8,926 bases of DNA from RGIG2041 sp045537695 (GTDB taxonomy: Bacteria > Bacillota > Clostridia > UBA1381 > UMGS1253). Positions 1 through 5,163 of this stretch are shown one piece after another. Where the stretch lies: assembly GCA_045537695.1 (NCBI GenBank), contig JAZSQB010000061.1, positions 1-8,926 on the forward strand, in the 5' to 3' direction. The position numbers were made by a program, and so were the translations under genes. The notes under the pieces were generated by a model that ran no database searches, was not told the origin of the DNA, and was given only the letters and a program-made list of their open reading frames with translations. How positions within the stretch are numbered: position 1 is the stretch's first letter; each line of letters starts with the position of its first letter.

Positions 1-2
1 TC

Positions 3-713
3 AAGACACTTGGTTTGTACGAAGACGTTTCCTACCGTTTCTCCCAGTGGGATCCGGAAGATAAGGAAAAATATATCGGCACACCGGAGCAGTGGGATGA
101 GGCACAGGGCGTGATGAAAAACATCCTCGACCACCTCGAAATTCCGTACAAAGTCGGTGTGGGTGAAGCGGCGTTCTACGGTCCGAAGCTCGACATTCAG
201 ATTAAGAATGTATTCGGTAAGGAAGATACGCTCATCACCATTCAGATTGACCAGATGCTCGCAGAAAAGTTCGGTATGGAATATGTAGATAAGGACGGCG
301 CAAAGAAGAATCCGTACATTATCCACAGAACATCCATCGGTTGCTATGAAAGAACGCTTGCGCTCCTTATTGAGAAGTATGCAGGTGCGTTCCCGACATG
401 GCTTGCACCGACGCAGGTGAAGATTCTTCCGATTGCCGAAGCACATCACGAATATGCAAAGCAGGTTGAGCTTAAGCTCAAGCAGGCAGGTATCCGTGTA
501 GAAAGCGATTTGAGAAACGAAAAAATCGGCTACAAGATTCGTGAAGCACAGCTTGAGAGACTGCCGTACATGCTCGTTATCGGTGATAAGGAAGCAGAAG
601 CAGGCGCCGTTGCCGTTCGTGCGCGCAAGGGTGTAGACCTCGGCACCATGCCGGTTGCAGACTTCATCGCGAAGGTCAACGATGATGTTGTGAACAAGAC
701 CTTGAACTATTAA
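3..713 (+). CDS. thrS: Threonyl-tRNA synthetase, C-terminal part (5' end outside window)
   Basis: This is the last ~236 codons of threonyl-tRNA synthetase, a cytoplasmic enzyme that charges tRNA-Thr with threonine using ATP; the family is usually about 640 residues. The frame is open from base 3 (KTLGLYEDVSYRF), so the TTG at 15 is an internal Leu codon, not a start. The fragment holds the end of the class II catalytic core, with a motif-3-type stretch (IIHRTSIGCYERT, His codon at 324-326; this His corresponds to a zinc ligand in the family), then FPTWLAP, which marks the junction to the anticodon-binding domain (VKILPIAEAHHEYA to the C-terminus). The HRTSIGCYERT version is the form I associate with clostridial ThrS. 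Translation ends in TAA, followed 15 bp later by a strong terminator. Any T-box leader would lie upstream of the window. Identity is very secure. Confidence 0.97.
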   Translation, partial: KTLGLYEDVSYRFSQWDPEDKEKYIGTPEQWDEAQGVMKNILDHLEIPYKVGVGEAAFYGPKLDIQIKNVFGKEDTLITIQIDQMLAEKFGMEYVDKDGAKKNPYIIHRTSIGCYERTLALLIEKYAGAFPTWLAPTQVKILPIAEAHHEYAKQVELKLKQAGIRVESDLRNEKIGYKIREAQLERLPYMLVIGDKEAEAGAVAVRARKGVDLGTMPVADFIAKVNDDVVNKTLNY

Positions 714-724
714 TAAAATTAAAC

Positions 725-764
725 AAAAATCCACTTCAATCTTCGGTTGAAGTGGATTTTTTTC
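725..764. terminator. Bidirectional rho-independent terminator between thrS and the DUF1015 gene
   Basis: A 9-bp perfect stem (731-739 with 747-755), extended by A/T pairs on both sides, closes a cUUCGg-type tetraloop with one unpaired T. A T-run follows on the plus strand (756-763) and an A-rich run precedes it (721-729), so it should terminate thrS rightward and the convergent DUF1015 transcript leftward. Confidence 0.9.
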
Positions 765-772
765 TTTTGAAT

Positions 773-820
773 GGCTCCCCTGTGTAGGAGGAGCTGTCAG
801 CGAAGCTGACGGAGAGGTTG
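773..820. repeat. Short two-hairpin intergenic repeat, MITE/REP-like
   Basis: Two adjacent hairpins lie between the terminator and the DUF1015 stop codon. The first pairs GCTCC (774-778) with GGAGC (790-794), plus two further C-G pairs around a bulged A. The second is a perfect 6-bp stem GTCAGC (796-801)/GCTGAC (805-810) with a GAA loop. The layout (GGCTCCC, spacer, GGGAGC-like, GTCAGCGAAGCTGAC, then GGAGAGGTTGT) matches my recollection of a short element scattered between genes in many Clostridia. Only one copy is present here, so its dispersed nature is recalled knowledge rather than something shown by this window. Confidence 0.55.
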
Positions 821-821
821 T

Positions 822-2135
822 TTACAGCTTATGCATAACCAATCCAGAGAGCGGCTTGGGATAAAAATAGGTGGAATGTGCCGGCATCTGCTCGCTTGCA
901 AGCGAAACGTGTGTCAGCTCGCGTACCTTGGTCGGCTTTAAAATCACACAGCACTGGCGCTTGCCGCTTTGCACGGCTTCGAGGGCGTCAGCTGTGATTC
1001 TTGTATAATCAATGATGCTTGGATTTTCGGCATCGTCGCCGCTGATGTTAAAATACTTTTCAAGCAGCAGCTTGTCCAGCGCAACCACGTCAAGGTTTCT
1101 GTAGGCTTCCGACTTATCCGGCAATAGCGCGTCCATTTCGCGCGGGTTTTTCGGGCGGATACGGTAGTAGTAATCGCCGCCAAAGTAGAGGGCATAAATC
1201 TTGCTGTCATTTTTACTTGCCAGATCATCGCCGATGGCTTCGGCAAGCTCGCTGATACGCTTGTCGACGATGATGCGCTCAATAATAAAATCATCCTTCA
1301 AAAAGGAAATTGCCGTACTTTCATCCATACCAATGCTTGTAATCATGCGGTGGGTAGGGAAGATGACAATGCCAGGATCTTCTACAGAGGAGAGGTAGGC
1401 TAGTGTGTAGTTATAGCTCTCCTCACCGGTGTGATGCAGATTTTGTGCGCGGCAGGCATCGCGATGGGAAAGCGCCGCCTCATAACGATGGTGACCGTCT
1501 GCGATAAAAACTTGTTTGTCTGCAAGCTCCTTGGTCACCGCGTCAATCACCGCCTTATCATTTACGCACCATATCCGTTGCCGTTTGCCGTTTTCGTGTA
1601 CAAAGTCAATATCGGGCGCGGTATTGCAGATGGATTTCGTGTGCGCGTGAATGACCTTTTCTTCGTCCGGAAACAGGCAGTATACAGGGTTAAAGAACGC
1701 CTGTATGGCTTCAAGCAGCTTTAATCTGTCCGCGGTCGGTGTCTGTGTAGTGAGCTCGTGCGGCAAAACCACTTTGTTGTCGAACGCCTCTAACTTAAGC
1801 AGCGTAATAAAGCCGCGGTGTATGTAATGGTGGTGTTTTAAATCAAATTCCTGCTCATAAAAGTACAGACATTCTTCGCTGTCGGTCTGCATAATACCGT
1901 CTTTGAGCCAGGCATCAAATTGCGCCTTTGCACGAGTGTAGCGGTTGTCCGTATCGCTGTCTGTAGGCATCGTTTGCCCGTAGGTTAAGCGCACAATGTT
2001 GTATTCGCTCTGTGCATACAGCTTTTCCTGCCGCTCCGGCGTAATAATATCATAGGGCGGTGCTAAAACGTCTTTGAGCTGTCCGCATTTTTCTGTGTTG
2101 TAACGCAGTGCTTTGAATGCCTGAATGCTTGCCAT
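822..2135 (-). CDS. DUF1015 family protein (COG4198), function unknown
   Basis: The 437-residue product matches the full-length DUF1015 family by its N-terminus (MASIQAFKALRYN), VLAPPYDII (residues 23-31), LPHELT (124-129), IADGHHRYEAAL (211-222) and the C-terminal EQMPAHSTYFYPKPLSG. It looks soluble and cytoplasmic, with no signal peptide or membrane segment. The biochemical role is not established to my knowledge; in other genomes the family is often near serine-biosynthesis genes (serA/serC), but none is visible here. The DGHHR motif recalls ParB/sulfiredoxin-fold nucleotide-binding proteins, which is an inference. The frame stays open 43 codons further upstream, but that extension runs through a good promoter (2166-2194), so the ATG at 2135 is preferred. 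It is preceded by an A-free G7 tract acting as the ribosome-binding site, 5 nt from the ATG. It appears monocistronic, divergent from rplS and convergent with thrS. Confidence 0.9.
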   Translation of the reverse strand: MASIQAFKALRYNTEKCGQLKDVLAPPYDIITPERQEKLYAQSEYNIVRLTYGQTMPTDSDTDNRYTRAKAQFDAWLKDGIMQTDSEECLYFYEQEFDLKHHHYIHRGFITLLKLEAFDNKVVLPHELTTQTPTADRLKLLEAIQAFFNPVYCLFPDEEKVIHAHTKSICNTAPDIDFVHENGKRQRIWCVNDKAVIDAVTKELADKQVFIADGHHRYEAALSHRDACRAQNLHHTGEESYNYTLAYLSSVEDPGIVIFPTHRMITSIGMDESTAISFLKDDFIIERIIVDKRISELAEAIGDDLASKNDSKIYALYFGGDYYYRIRPKNPREMDALLPDKSEAYRNLDVVALDKLLLEKYFNISGDDAENPSIIDYTRITADALEAVQSGKRQCCVILKPTKVRELTHVSLASEQMPAHSTYFYPKPLSGLVMHKL

Positions 2136-2140
2136 AAAAA

Positions 2141-2148
2141 TCCCCCCC
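2141..2148 (-). promoter_or_regulatory. Homopolymeric G7 ribosome-binding site that fixes the DUF1015 start
   Basis: On the minus strand seven consecutive G followed by A lie 5 nt upstream of the ATG at 2135. This is the only purine-rich site near a start in this frame and supports the 437-residue form. A G7 run instead of AGGAGG is unusual. Confidence 0.65.
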
Positions 2149-2165
2149 GAAGTCTTGTTTTTACC

Positions 2166-2194
2166 AGTATAGCACAAATCCAATTTCTGCGCAA
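2166..2194 (-). promoter_or_regulatory. Sigma-A-type promoter of the DUF1015 gene
   Basis: On the minus strand TTGCGC (2189-2194) and TATACT (2166-2171) are separated by 17 bp. The predicted start of transcription near 2159 leaves a leader of about 24 nt before the ATG at 2135. Confidence 0.8.
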
Positions 2195-2202
2195 GCCGTT
2201 GC

Positions 2203-2248
2203 ATATTTTTTGAAAAAGGAATGCATAAAATATTTTTTGAAAAAATAT
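2203..2248. repeat. A-tract direct repeat and palindrome between divergent promoters
   Basis: A 15-bp sequence (ATATTTTTTGAAAAA) occurs at 2203-2217 and again at 2230-2244, 27 bp apart start to start. The second copy extends to a perfect 19-bp palindrome (2230-2248, 9-bp arms around one G). TGCAT occurs at 2200-2204, 2222-2226 and 2260-2264. The phased A-tracts should bend DNA and may act as an UP element or a binding site for rplS or DUF1015 control; that function is inferred. Confidence 0.6.
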
Positions 2249-2258
2249 AAAAAAACAC

Positions 2259-2287
2259 TTGCATTTTTAAAAAGTTTGTGGTAAACT
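2259..2287 (+). promoter_or_regulatory. Sigma-A-type promoter of rplS
   Basis: TTGCAT (2259-2264) and TAAACT (2282-2287) have a 17-bp spacer, with A/T-rich DNA directly upstream as expected for a strong ribosomal protein promoter. Transcription would start near 2294, giving a leader of about 63 nt. Confidence 0.8.
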
Positions 2288-2293
2288 ATTTTG

Positions 2294-2356
2294 GCGATAC
2301 GGATGGTCCTCTGCTGAAAAGTTCGGTACGAACATCTATGAAGGAAGGAGGCAAAT
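2294..2356 (+). promoter_or_regulatory. Possible structured L19 leader (5' UTR of rplS)
   Basis: The short leader contains a perfect 5-bp hairpin, GTTCG (2321-2325)/CGAAC (2329-2333) with a GTA loop, framed by a possible outer GAT (2302-2304)/ATC (2334-2336) pairing and followed by AAGGAGG (2345-2351). An L19 leader family is known upstream of rplS in low-GC Gram-positive bacteria and is thought to take part in autogenous control by L19. Position and size fit, but I cannot score the match to that family. Confidence 0.4.
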
Positions 2357-2701
2357 ATGATGGATATGATTAAAACATTGACACAAGGTCAGATCAGAAC
2401 AGATTTACCTCAGCTGAATATCGGTGACACTTTAAAGATTTACTTTAAGGTTATCGAGGGAACACGTGAAAGAATTCAGATGTTTGAAGGCACGCTCATT
2501 AAGAAGCATGGCAGCGGCATTTCTGAAACATTTACGGTTAGACGTGTTTCGTACGGCGTTGGCGTAGAAAGAACATTCCCTGTAAATTCTCCGAAAATCG
2601 ATAAGATAGAGATTTCCCGTAAGGGTCGTGTTAGAAGAGCTAAGCTGTACTATTTGCGTGACAGAGTTGGTAAGAGCGCAAAGGTTAAAGAGAAGATCTA
2701 A
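2357..2701 (+). CDS. rplS: Large-subunit ribosomal protein bL19
   Basis: This 114-residue protein is bL19, a component of the 50S subunit at the interface with 30S. The whole length fits the family (about 115 residues): LNIGDTLKIYFKV near residue 20, EGTRERIQMFEGTLI, the basic stretch SGISETFTVRRVSYGVGVERTFPVNSP, and the C-terminal RRAKLYYLRDRVGKSAKVKE. AAGGAGG at 2345-2351 lies 5 nt before the ATG at 2357 and 8 nt before the ATG at 2360; both starts are possible and differ by one Met. It has its own promoter and a hairpin after the stop, so it may be largely monocistronic, with some read-through into lepB. The rplS to rbgA proximity recalls rplS-ylqF in Bacillus subtilis, here with lepB inserted between them. 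Confidence 0.97.
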   Translation: MMDMIKTLTQGQIRTDLPQLNIGDTLKIYFKVIEGTRERIQMFEGTLIKKHGSGISETFTVRRVSYGVGVERTFPVNSPKIDKIEISRKGRVRRAKLYYLRDRVGKSAKVKEKI

Positions 2702-2713
2702 TCTAAGTAAAAC

Positions 2714-2748
2714 AAAAGGGGGCGAGCAATGTCGTCCCCTTTCTGTTT
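2714..2748 (+). terminator. Hairpin terminator or attenuator after rplS
   Basis: An 11-bp stem (2715-2725 with 2732-2742, one G-T pair, the rest perfect) has a GCAATG hexaloop. The following T-run is broken (TTTCTGTTT), so termination may be partial, letting some rplS transcripts continue into lepB. Confidence 0.75.
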
Positions 2749-2755
2749 CAACCCT

Positions 2756-2784
2756 TTGTTTTGTATCTATGTGGCCGGTTAAAT
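2756..2784 (+). promoter_or_regulatory. Weak candidate promoter for lepB
   Basis: TTGTTT (2756-2761) and TTAAAT (2779-2784) have 17-bp spacing but only moderate consensus. A start near 2791 would leave a leader of only about 10 nt before the ATG at 2801. Read-through from rplS is the alternative. Confidence 0.3.
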
Positions 2785-2787
2785 ATT

Positions 2788-2792
2788 AAGGA
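2788..2792 (+). promoter_or_regulatory. Ribosome-binding site that decides the lepB start
   Basis: AAGGA at 2788-2792 is 8 nt upstream of the ATG at 2801. The ATG at 2792 overlaps this site and has none of its own, so initiation at 2801 is favoured. Confidence 0.6.
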
Positions 2793-2800
2793 TGGTTAAA

Positions 2801-3634
2801 ATGGAAAATAATGAAAACAAAAATGAGTTTTCTGCTAATGAATTTGAAGAAGAAGCGGGGATGATTATCCGCGCTGACTATATAGAGTCTGAAGTAACGG
2901 AAGAGGAATTGGAAACAGATCAGCCGGTTGTGACAGATATTGTATTAGAACTGTCACCGAAGAAGGACAAGAAAAAGCAAAAGAAGGACCCGATGAAAGA
3001 AATTTTGGAATGGGTTATTTCAATTGTCATTGCCGTTGTGCTGACATTTTTCATTAAATCTTATTTGTTCGATTTTGTTGTAGTGGACGGACAGAGTATG
3101 TTCTCAACCCTTGAGCACGGAGAGCGTCTGGTGCTGACAAAACTCGGTTATGAGCCGGAAATTGGCGATATAATTGTGCTCGATGCACACTATAAAGCGC
3201 GTCAGGTGTATTTTAGCAATCGTCGTGCAGAAGATGACGGTTTCGGCAAATTAGATGAGTTCGCATCTGTTTATCTGCAGAGAAAGCATGCACGAAATCT
3301 TGGTATCAATAAAAAATACTATGTAAAGCGTGTGATTGCGCTTGCCGGCGATACGGTAGACATTGACCCATATGACGGTACGGTGCGTGTCAACGGTACA
3401 GTGATTGAGGAACCGTACCTGGATGAAGGGATAAAGACACCGCTCGGTCACGGTATGGAATATCCGTATACGGTGGAGGATGGGCATGTGTTTGTCATGG
3501 GGGATAACCGCGCAAATTCGCTCGACAGCCGTTACAGCGACTTGGGCGCTGTGCCGCTGGAAGCGGTTTCCGGCAAGGTTTCCTTCCGCATACTGCCGTT
3601 TAATAAATTTGGCGGACTTTACGATTATGAATAA
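2801..3634 (+). CDS. lepB: Type I signal peptidase
   Basis: This membrane-anchored serine protease cleaves signal peptides from exported proteins. The 277-residue form has a highly charged N-terminal region of about 65 residues, acidic first and then lysine-rich (KKDKKKQKKDP), one transmembrane segment at about 68-88 (ILEWVISIVIAVVLTFFIK), and the catalytic domain outside. Catalytic Ser99 sits in DGQSMFSTL and the general-base Lys176 in KYYVKRVIALAGD; the conserved MGDNRANSLDSR box starts at about 233. All S26A family boxes are intact. The cytoplasmic tail is longer than in minimal Bacillus-type enzymes, which have a short N-terminus before the membrane segment. An alternative ATG at 2792 adds three residues but lacks a ribosome-binding site. 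A natural client lies nearby: the SLH protein at the right edge has a signal peptide, though the two genes are not linked in an operon. Confidence 0.95.
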   Translation: MENNENKNEFSANEFEEEAGMIIRADYIESEVTEEELETDQPVVTDIVLELSPKKDKKKQKKDPMKEILEWVISIVIAVVLTFFIKSYLFDFVVVDGQSMFSTLEHGERLVLTKLGYEPEIGDIIVLDAHYKARQVYFSNRRAEDDGFGKLDEFASVYLQRKHARNLGINKKYYVKRVIALAGDTVDIDPYDGTVRVNGTVIEEPYLDEGIKTPLGHGMEYPYTVEDGHVFVMGDNRANSLDSRYSDLGAVPLEAVSGKVSFRILPFNKFGGLYDYE

Positions 3635-3641
3635 TGAAAAT

Positions 3642-3674
3642 AAGGCTTTTTGGGGGCGAGTGGTCATAGAGATA
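3642..3674 (+). repeat. Left copy of an inverted intergenic repeat
   Basis: Starts AAGGCT, contains the 15-base core GGCGAGTGGTCATAG (3655-3669) and continues to GATA at 3674. It matches the reverse complement of 3912-3946 except for a 2-base length difference and a few substitutions, starting 8 bp after the lepB stop. Confidence 0.7.
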
Positions 3675-3714
3675 AAACGCCTTAAAAAGCAATATTTTGA
3701 CAAATAGCTGTGTT

Positions 3715-3752
3715 AAAACCGACCGAAATCCGCGAGGATGTCGGTCGGTTTT
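3715..3752 (+). terminator. Strong hairpin terminator downstream of lepB
   Basis: A perfect 12-bp stem (3715-3726 with 3741-3752) continues past one A-G mismatch into a 4-bp stem ATCC/GGAT capped by a GCGA (GNRA-type) tetraloop. The outer pairs are AAAA/TTTT, followed by a T-rich but interrupted tail (3749-3764). Confidence 0.85.
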
Positions 3753-3834
3753 GCCTTGCTCTTTATCCAAACTATTGCCTTTTAAGGTGCCTATGGCAGT
3801 TTTAGACGAGGAATTTTGTCGGAAAGAGGAACAT

Positions 3835-3873
3835 AAAAATCCACATCATACTCGCGTATAATGCGGATTTTTT
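3835..3873. terminator. Second hairpin terminator between lepB and rbgA
   Basis: An 8-bp outer stem AAAAATCC/GGATTTTT (3835-3842 with 3865-3872) continues through CAT/ATG and ATAC/GTAT, separated by two symmetric mismatches of A with C, to a TCGC loop. It has a T-run on the plus strand and A-run symmetry, so it could act in both directions. Confidence 0.75.
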
Positions 3874-3911
3874 GTGAACTATTTTCGGTAAATTACCGGC
3901 TAAAACCATTG

Positions 3912-3946
3912 TATCCCTATGACCACTCGCCTTTGGAAAGAGCCTT
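3912..3946 (-). repeat. Right copy of the inverted intergenic repeat
   Basis: Read on the minus strand it begins AAGGCTCTTTCC and carries the same 15-base core GGCGAGTGGTCATAG (3917-3931) followed by GGATA. It ends 5 bp before the -35 element of rbgA. The pair spans about 305 bp and encloses both terminators. Confidence 0.7.
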
Positions 3947-3951
3947 TTGCT

Positions 3952-3980
3952 TTGACATAGGAGCAAAAAACTGATATACT
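3952..3980 (+). promoter_or_regulatory. Near-consensus promoter of rbgA
   Basis: A perfect TTGACA (3952-3957) is 17 bp from TATACT (3975-3980). Transcription should start near 3987, about 28 nt before the ATG at 4015. Confidence 0.88.
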
Positions 3981-4014
3981 GTAGGCAAAGTCAGATATAA
4001 AGGAATGGAATTTT

Positions 4015-4875
4015 ATGAATTTACAATGGTATCCGGGGCATATGGCGAAAACCAGACGCCTGATTGAGGAAAATGTAAAATTGATTGATGTGGTTGTGGA
4101 AATTATGGATGCGCGCGTACCGGTCAGTAGCCGCAATCCGGATTTTGATATATTTTTTTCGACGAAACCGCGTATTGCACTGTTAAATAAAACGGATTTG
4201 GCAGATGCCGCAGCCACTGAAAAATGGGTTGCGTGGTACAAGAGCCGCGGTATTGAAGTGATTTGCGTTAATGCGCTTGCCGGTAAGGGTACGGAAAAAA
4301 TTCCGGTTGCCGCACGTGCGCTTTTAAAGGAAAAAATTGAAAAGAATGCCGAGCGCGGACTTACAAAATCCATTAAAATGATGGTGGTCGGCATACCGAA
4401 TGTCGGCAAATCCTCACTGATTAATCGCCTTTGCAAAAAAGCGGCGGCAAAGACGGGGGATAAACCTGGTGTTACCAAAGGCAAGCAGTGGCTTCGCCTG
4501 CGCGAGGGTATTGAAATTTTGGACACGCCGGGTATTTTGTGGCCGAAGTTTGAAGATGAACGCGTCGGCTTGCATCTGGCGTTTATCGGTTCGATTCGTG
4601 ACGAAATTATGGATACGGAAACGCTGTGCTGTCACTTGCTTGAAAGATTAAAAGAGCGCTACGCAGATAAGATTTGCGCGCGCTACAAGCTGGATGGTAT
4701 TGACGAAGAAGACACCGGCTATGATATTTTGCAGAAAATATCCCAAAAGCGTGGTTTTGTGATTTCCGGCGGCGAGCTGGATACCGAACGGGGCGCACGT
4801 GTGGTATTAGATGAGTTTCGCAGTGCGACCATCGGGCAGATTACGTTAGAATTACCGGAAGATGTGGAAGGGTGA
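4015..4875 (+). CDS. rbgA: Ribosome biogenesis GTPase RbgA (YlqF)
   Basis: This 286-residue cytoplasmic GTPase is needed for late 50S assembly; in Bacillus it acts on a pre-50S particle. It has the circularly permuted G-motif order typical of the YlqF/YawG group: G4 NKTD at 58-61, then G1 GIPNVGKSS at 126-134, G2 PGVT at 151-154 and G3 DTPG at 170-173. The N-terminal WYPGHM box includes His9, at the position of the catalytic His9 reported for B. subtilis RbgA. The C-terminal ~80 residues match the RNA-contacting domain by position. Length is normal (about 280-290). A purine-rich AAAGGA lies near 3999-4004, about 10 nt before the ATG. It has its own promoter. Unlike Bacillus, rnhB does not follow; the gene ends 2 bp from the convergent HPr-like gene with no terminator between. 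Confidence 0.96.
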   Translation: MNLQWYPGHMAKTRRLIEENVKLIDVVVEIMDARVPVSSRNPDFDIFFSTKPRIALLNKTDLADAAATEKWVAWYKSRGIEVICVNALAGKGTEKIPVAARALLKEKIEKNAERGLTKSIKMMVVGIPNVGKSSLINRLCKKAAAKTGDKPGVTKGKQWLRLREGIEILDTPGILWPKFEDERVGLHLAFIGSIRDEIMDTETLCCHLLERLKERYADKICARYKLDGIDEEDTGYDILQKISQKRGFVISGGELDTERGARVVLDEFRSATIGQITLELPEDVEG

Positions 4876-4877
4876 AT

Positions 4878-5108
4878 TCAGTCTACAATATAGGGTCTGA
4901 TTTCAGCAATAAGCGCTTCGGCATCATCGGTGTGCGCTTCAACGCGGATGGGTTTGGTCAGGTCGAGGGAGAAAATGCCCATAATTGACTTTGCATCTAC
5001 GATATATCTGCCGGAGGAAAGGTCGATATCGTAGTCGTATTTTGTGACAGCGCCGACAAAGGTTTTCACGCTGTCGATGGTAGTCAGTGCGACATTGAAA
5101 GTAGTCAT
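4878..5108 (-). CDS. HPr-like protein lacking the phosphorylatable histidine
   Basis: The 76-residue product has the size and C-terminal half of the PTS phosphocarrier HPr: AKSIMGIFSLDL (39-50) corresponds to LKSIMGVMSLGI of HPr, so Ser41 sits where HPr has its regulatory Ser46. Where HPr has GIHARPA, this protein reads TIDSVKT, so His15 is replaced by Asp12 and the Arg-Pro pair is gone. It therefore cannot relay phosphate by the usual PTS route. The family annotation would be HPr family/PTS HPr-like. Crh of Bacillus also lacks His15 (Gln there) and works in carbon regulation through phospho-Ser46; a Crh-like role here is inference. The start is supported by AAGGAG (5118-5123), 9 nt from the ATG. 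No other PTS gene is near. The gene faces rbgA tail to tail and mtaB head to head. Confidence 0.85.
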   Translation of the reverse strand: MTTFNVALTTIDSVKTFVGAVTKYDYDIDLSSGRYIVDAKSIMGIFSLDLTKPIRVEAHTDDAEALIAEIRPYIVD

Positions 5109-5131
5109 ATAAAAAATCTCCTTGTTTTTTT

Positions 5132-5163
5132 ATTATAGTAGCATTTTTTGAGAATTACGTCAA
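5132..5163 (-). promoter_or_regulatory. Promoter of the HPr-like gene
   Basis: On the minus strand TTGACG (5158-5163) is 17 bp from TACTAT (5135-5140); a perfect TATAAT overlaps at 5132-5137 but at 20-bp spacing. One of the two -10 choices should be active. For mtaB on the other strand only an isolated TATACA (5181-5186) is seen, without a good -35. Confidence 0.65.

Larger units (their letters stand above)
3635..4014. other. 380-bp gene-free stretch between lepB and rbgA
   Basis: No credible gene lies here. It contains, in order, one arm of an inverted repeat (3642-3674), a long GNRA-capped terminator (3715-3752), a stretch of about 80 bp in which I see no feature (3753-3834), a second terminator (3835-3873), a small inverted repeat CGGTAA/TTACCG (3886-3898), the other repeat arm (3912-3946) and the rbgA promoter (3952-3980). 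A 22-codon reading frame at 3793-3861 runs into the second hairpin and is not credible. Confidence 0.75.

Noticed and set aside
2136..2264. 43-codon upstream extension of the DUF1015 gene (ATG at 2264)
   Set aside because: It runs through the promoter at 2166-2194, has poor composition for a protein, and family members begin at the ATG at 2135.
3793..3861. 22-codon frame beginning MAVLDEEFCRKEE between lepB and rbgA
   Set aside because: Its 3' half is the terminator stem at 3835-3873 and there is no convincing ribosome-binding site; possibly repeat-derived.
3642..3946. Insertion sequence with a transposase
   Set aside because: The interval between the inverted arms is only about 240 bp, holds terminators and has no coding capacity.
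3900..4526. Minus-strand frame of 208 codons opposite rbgA
   Set aside because: Lies within the well-supported rbgA gene, reads through the inverted repeat, and has no credible start region.
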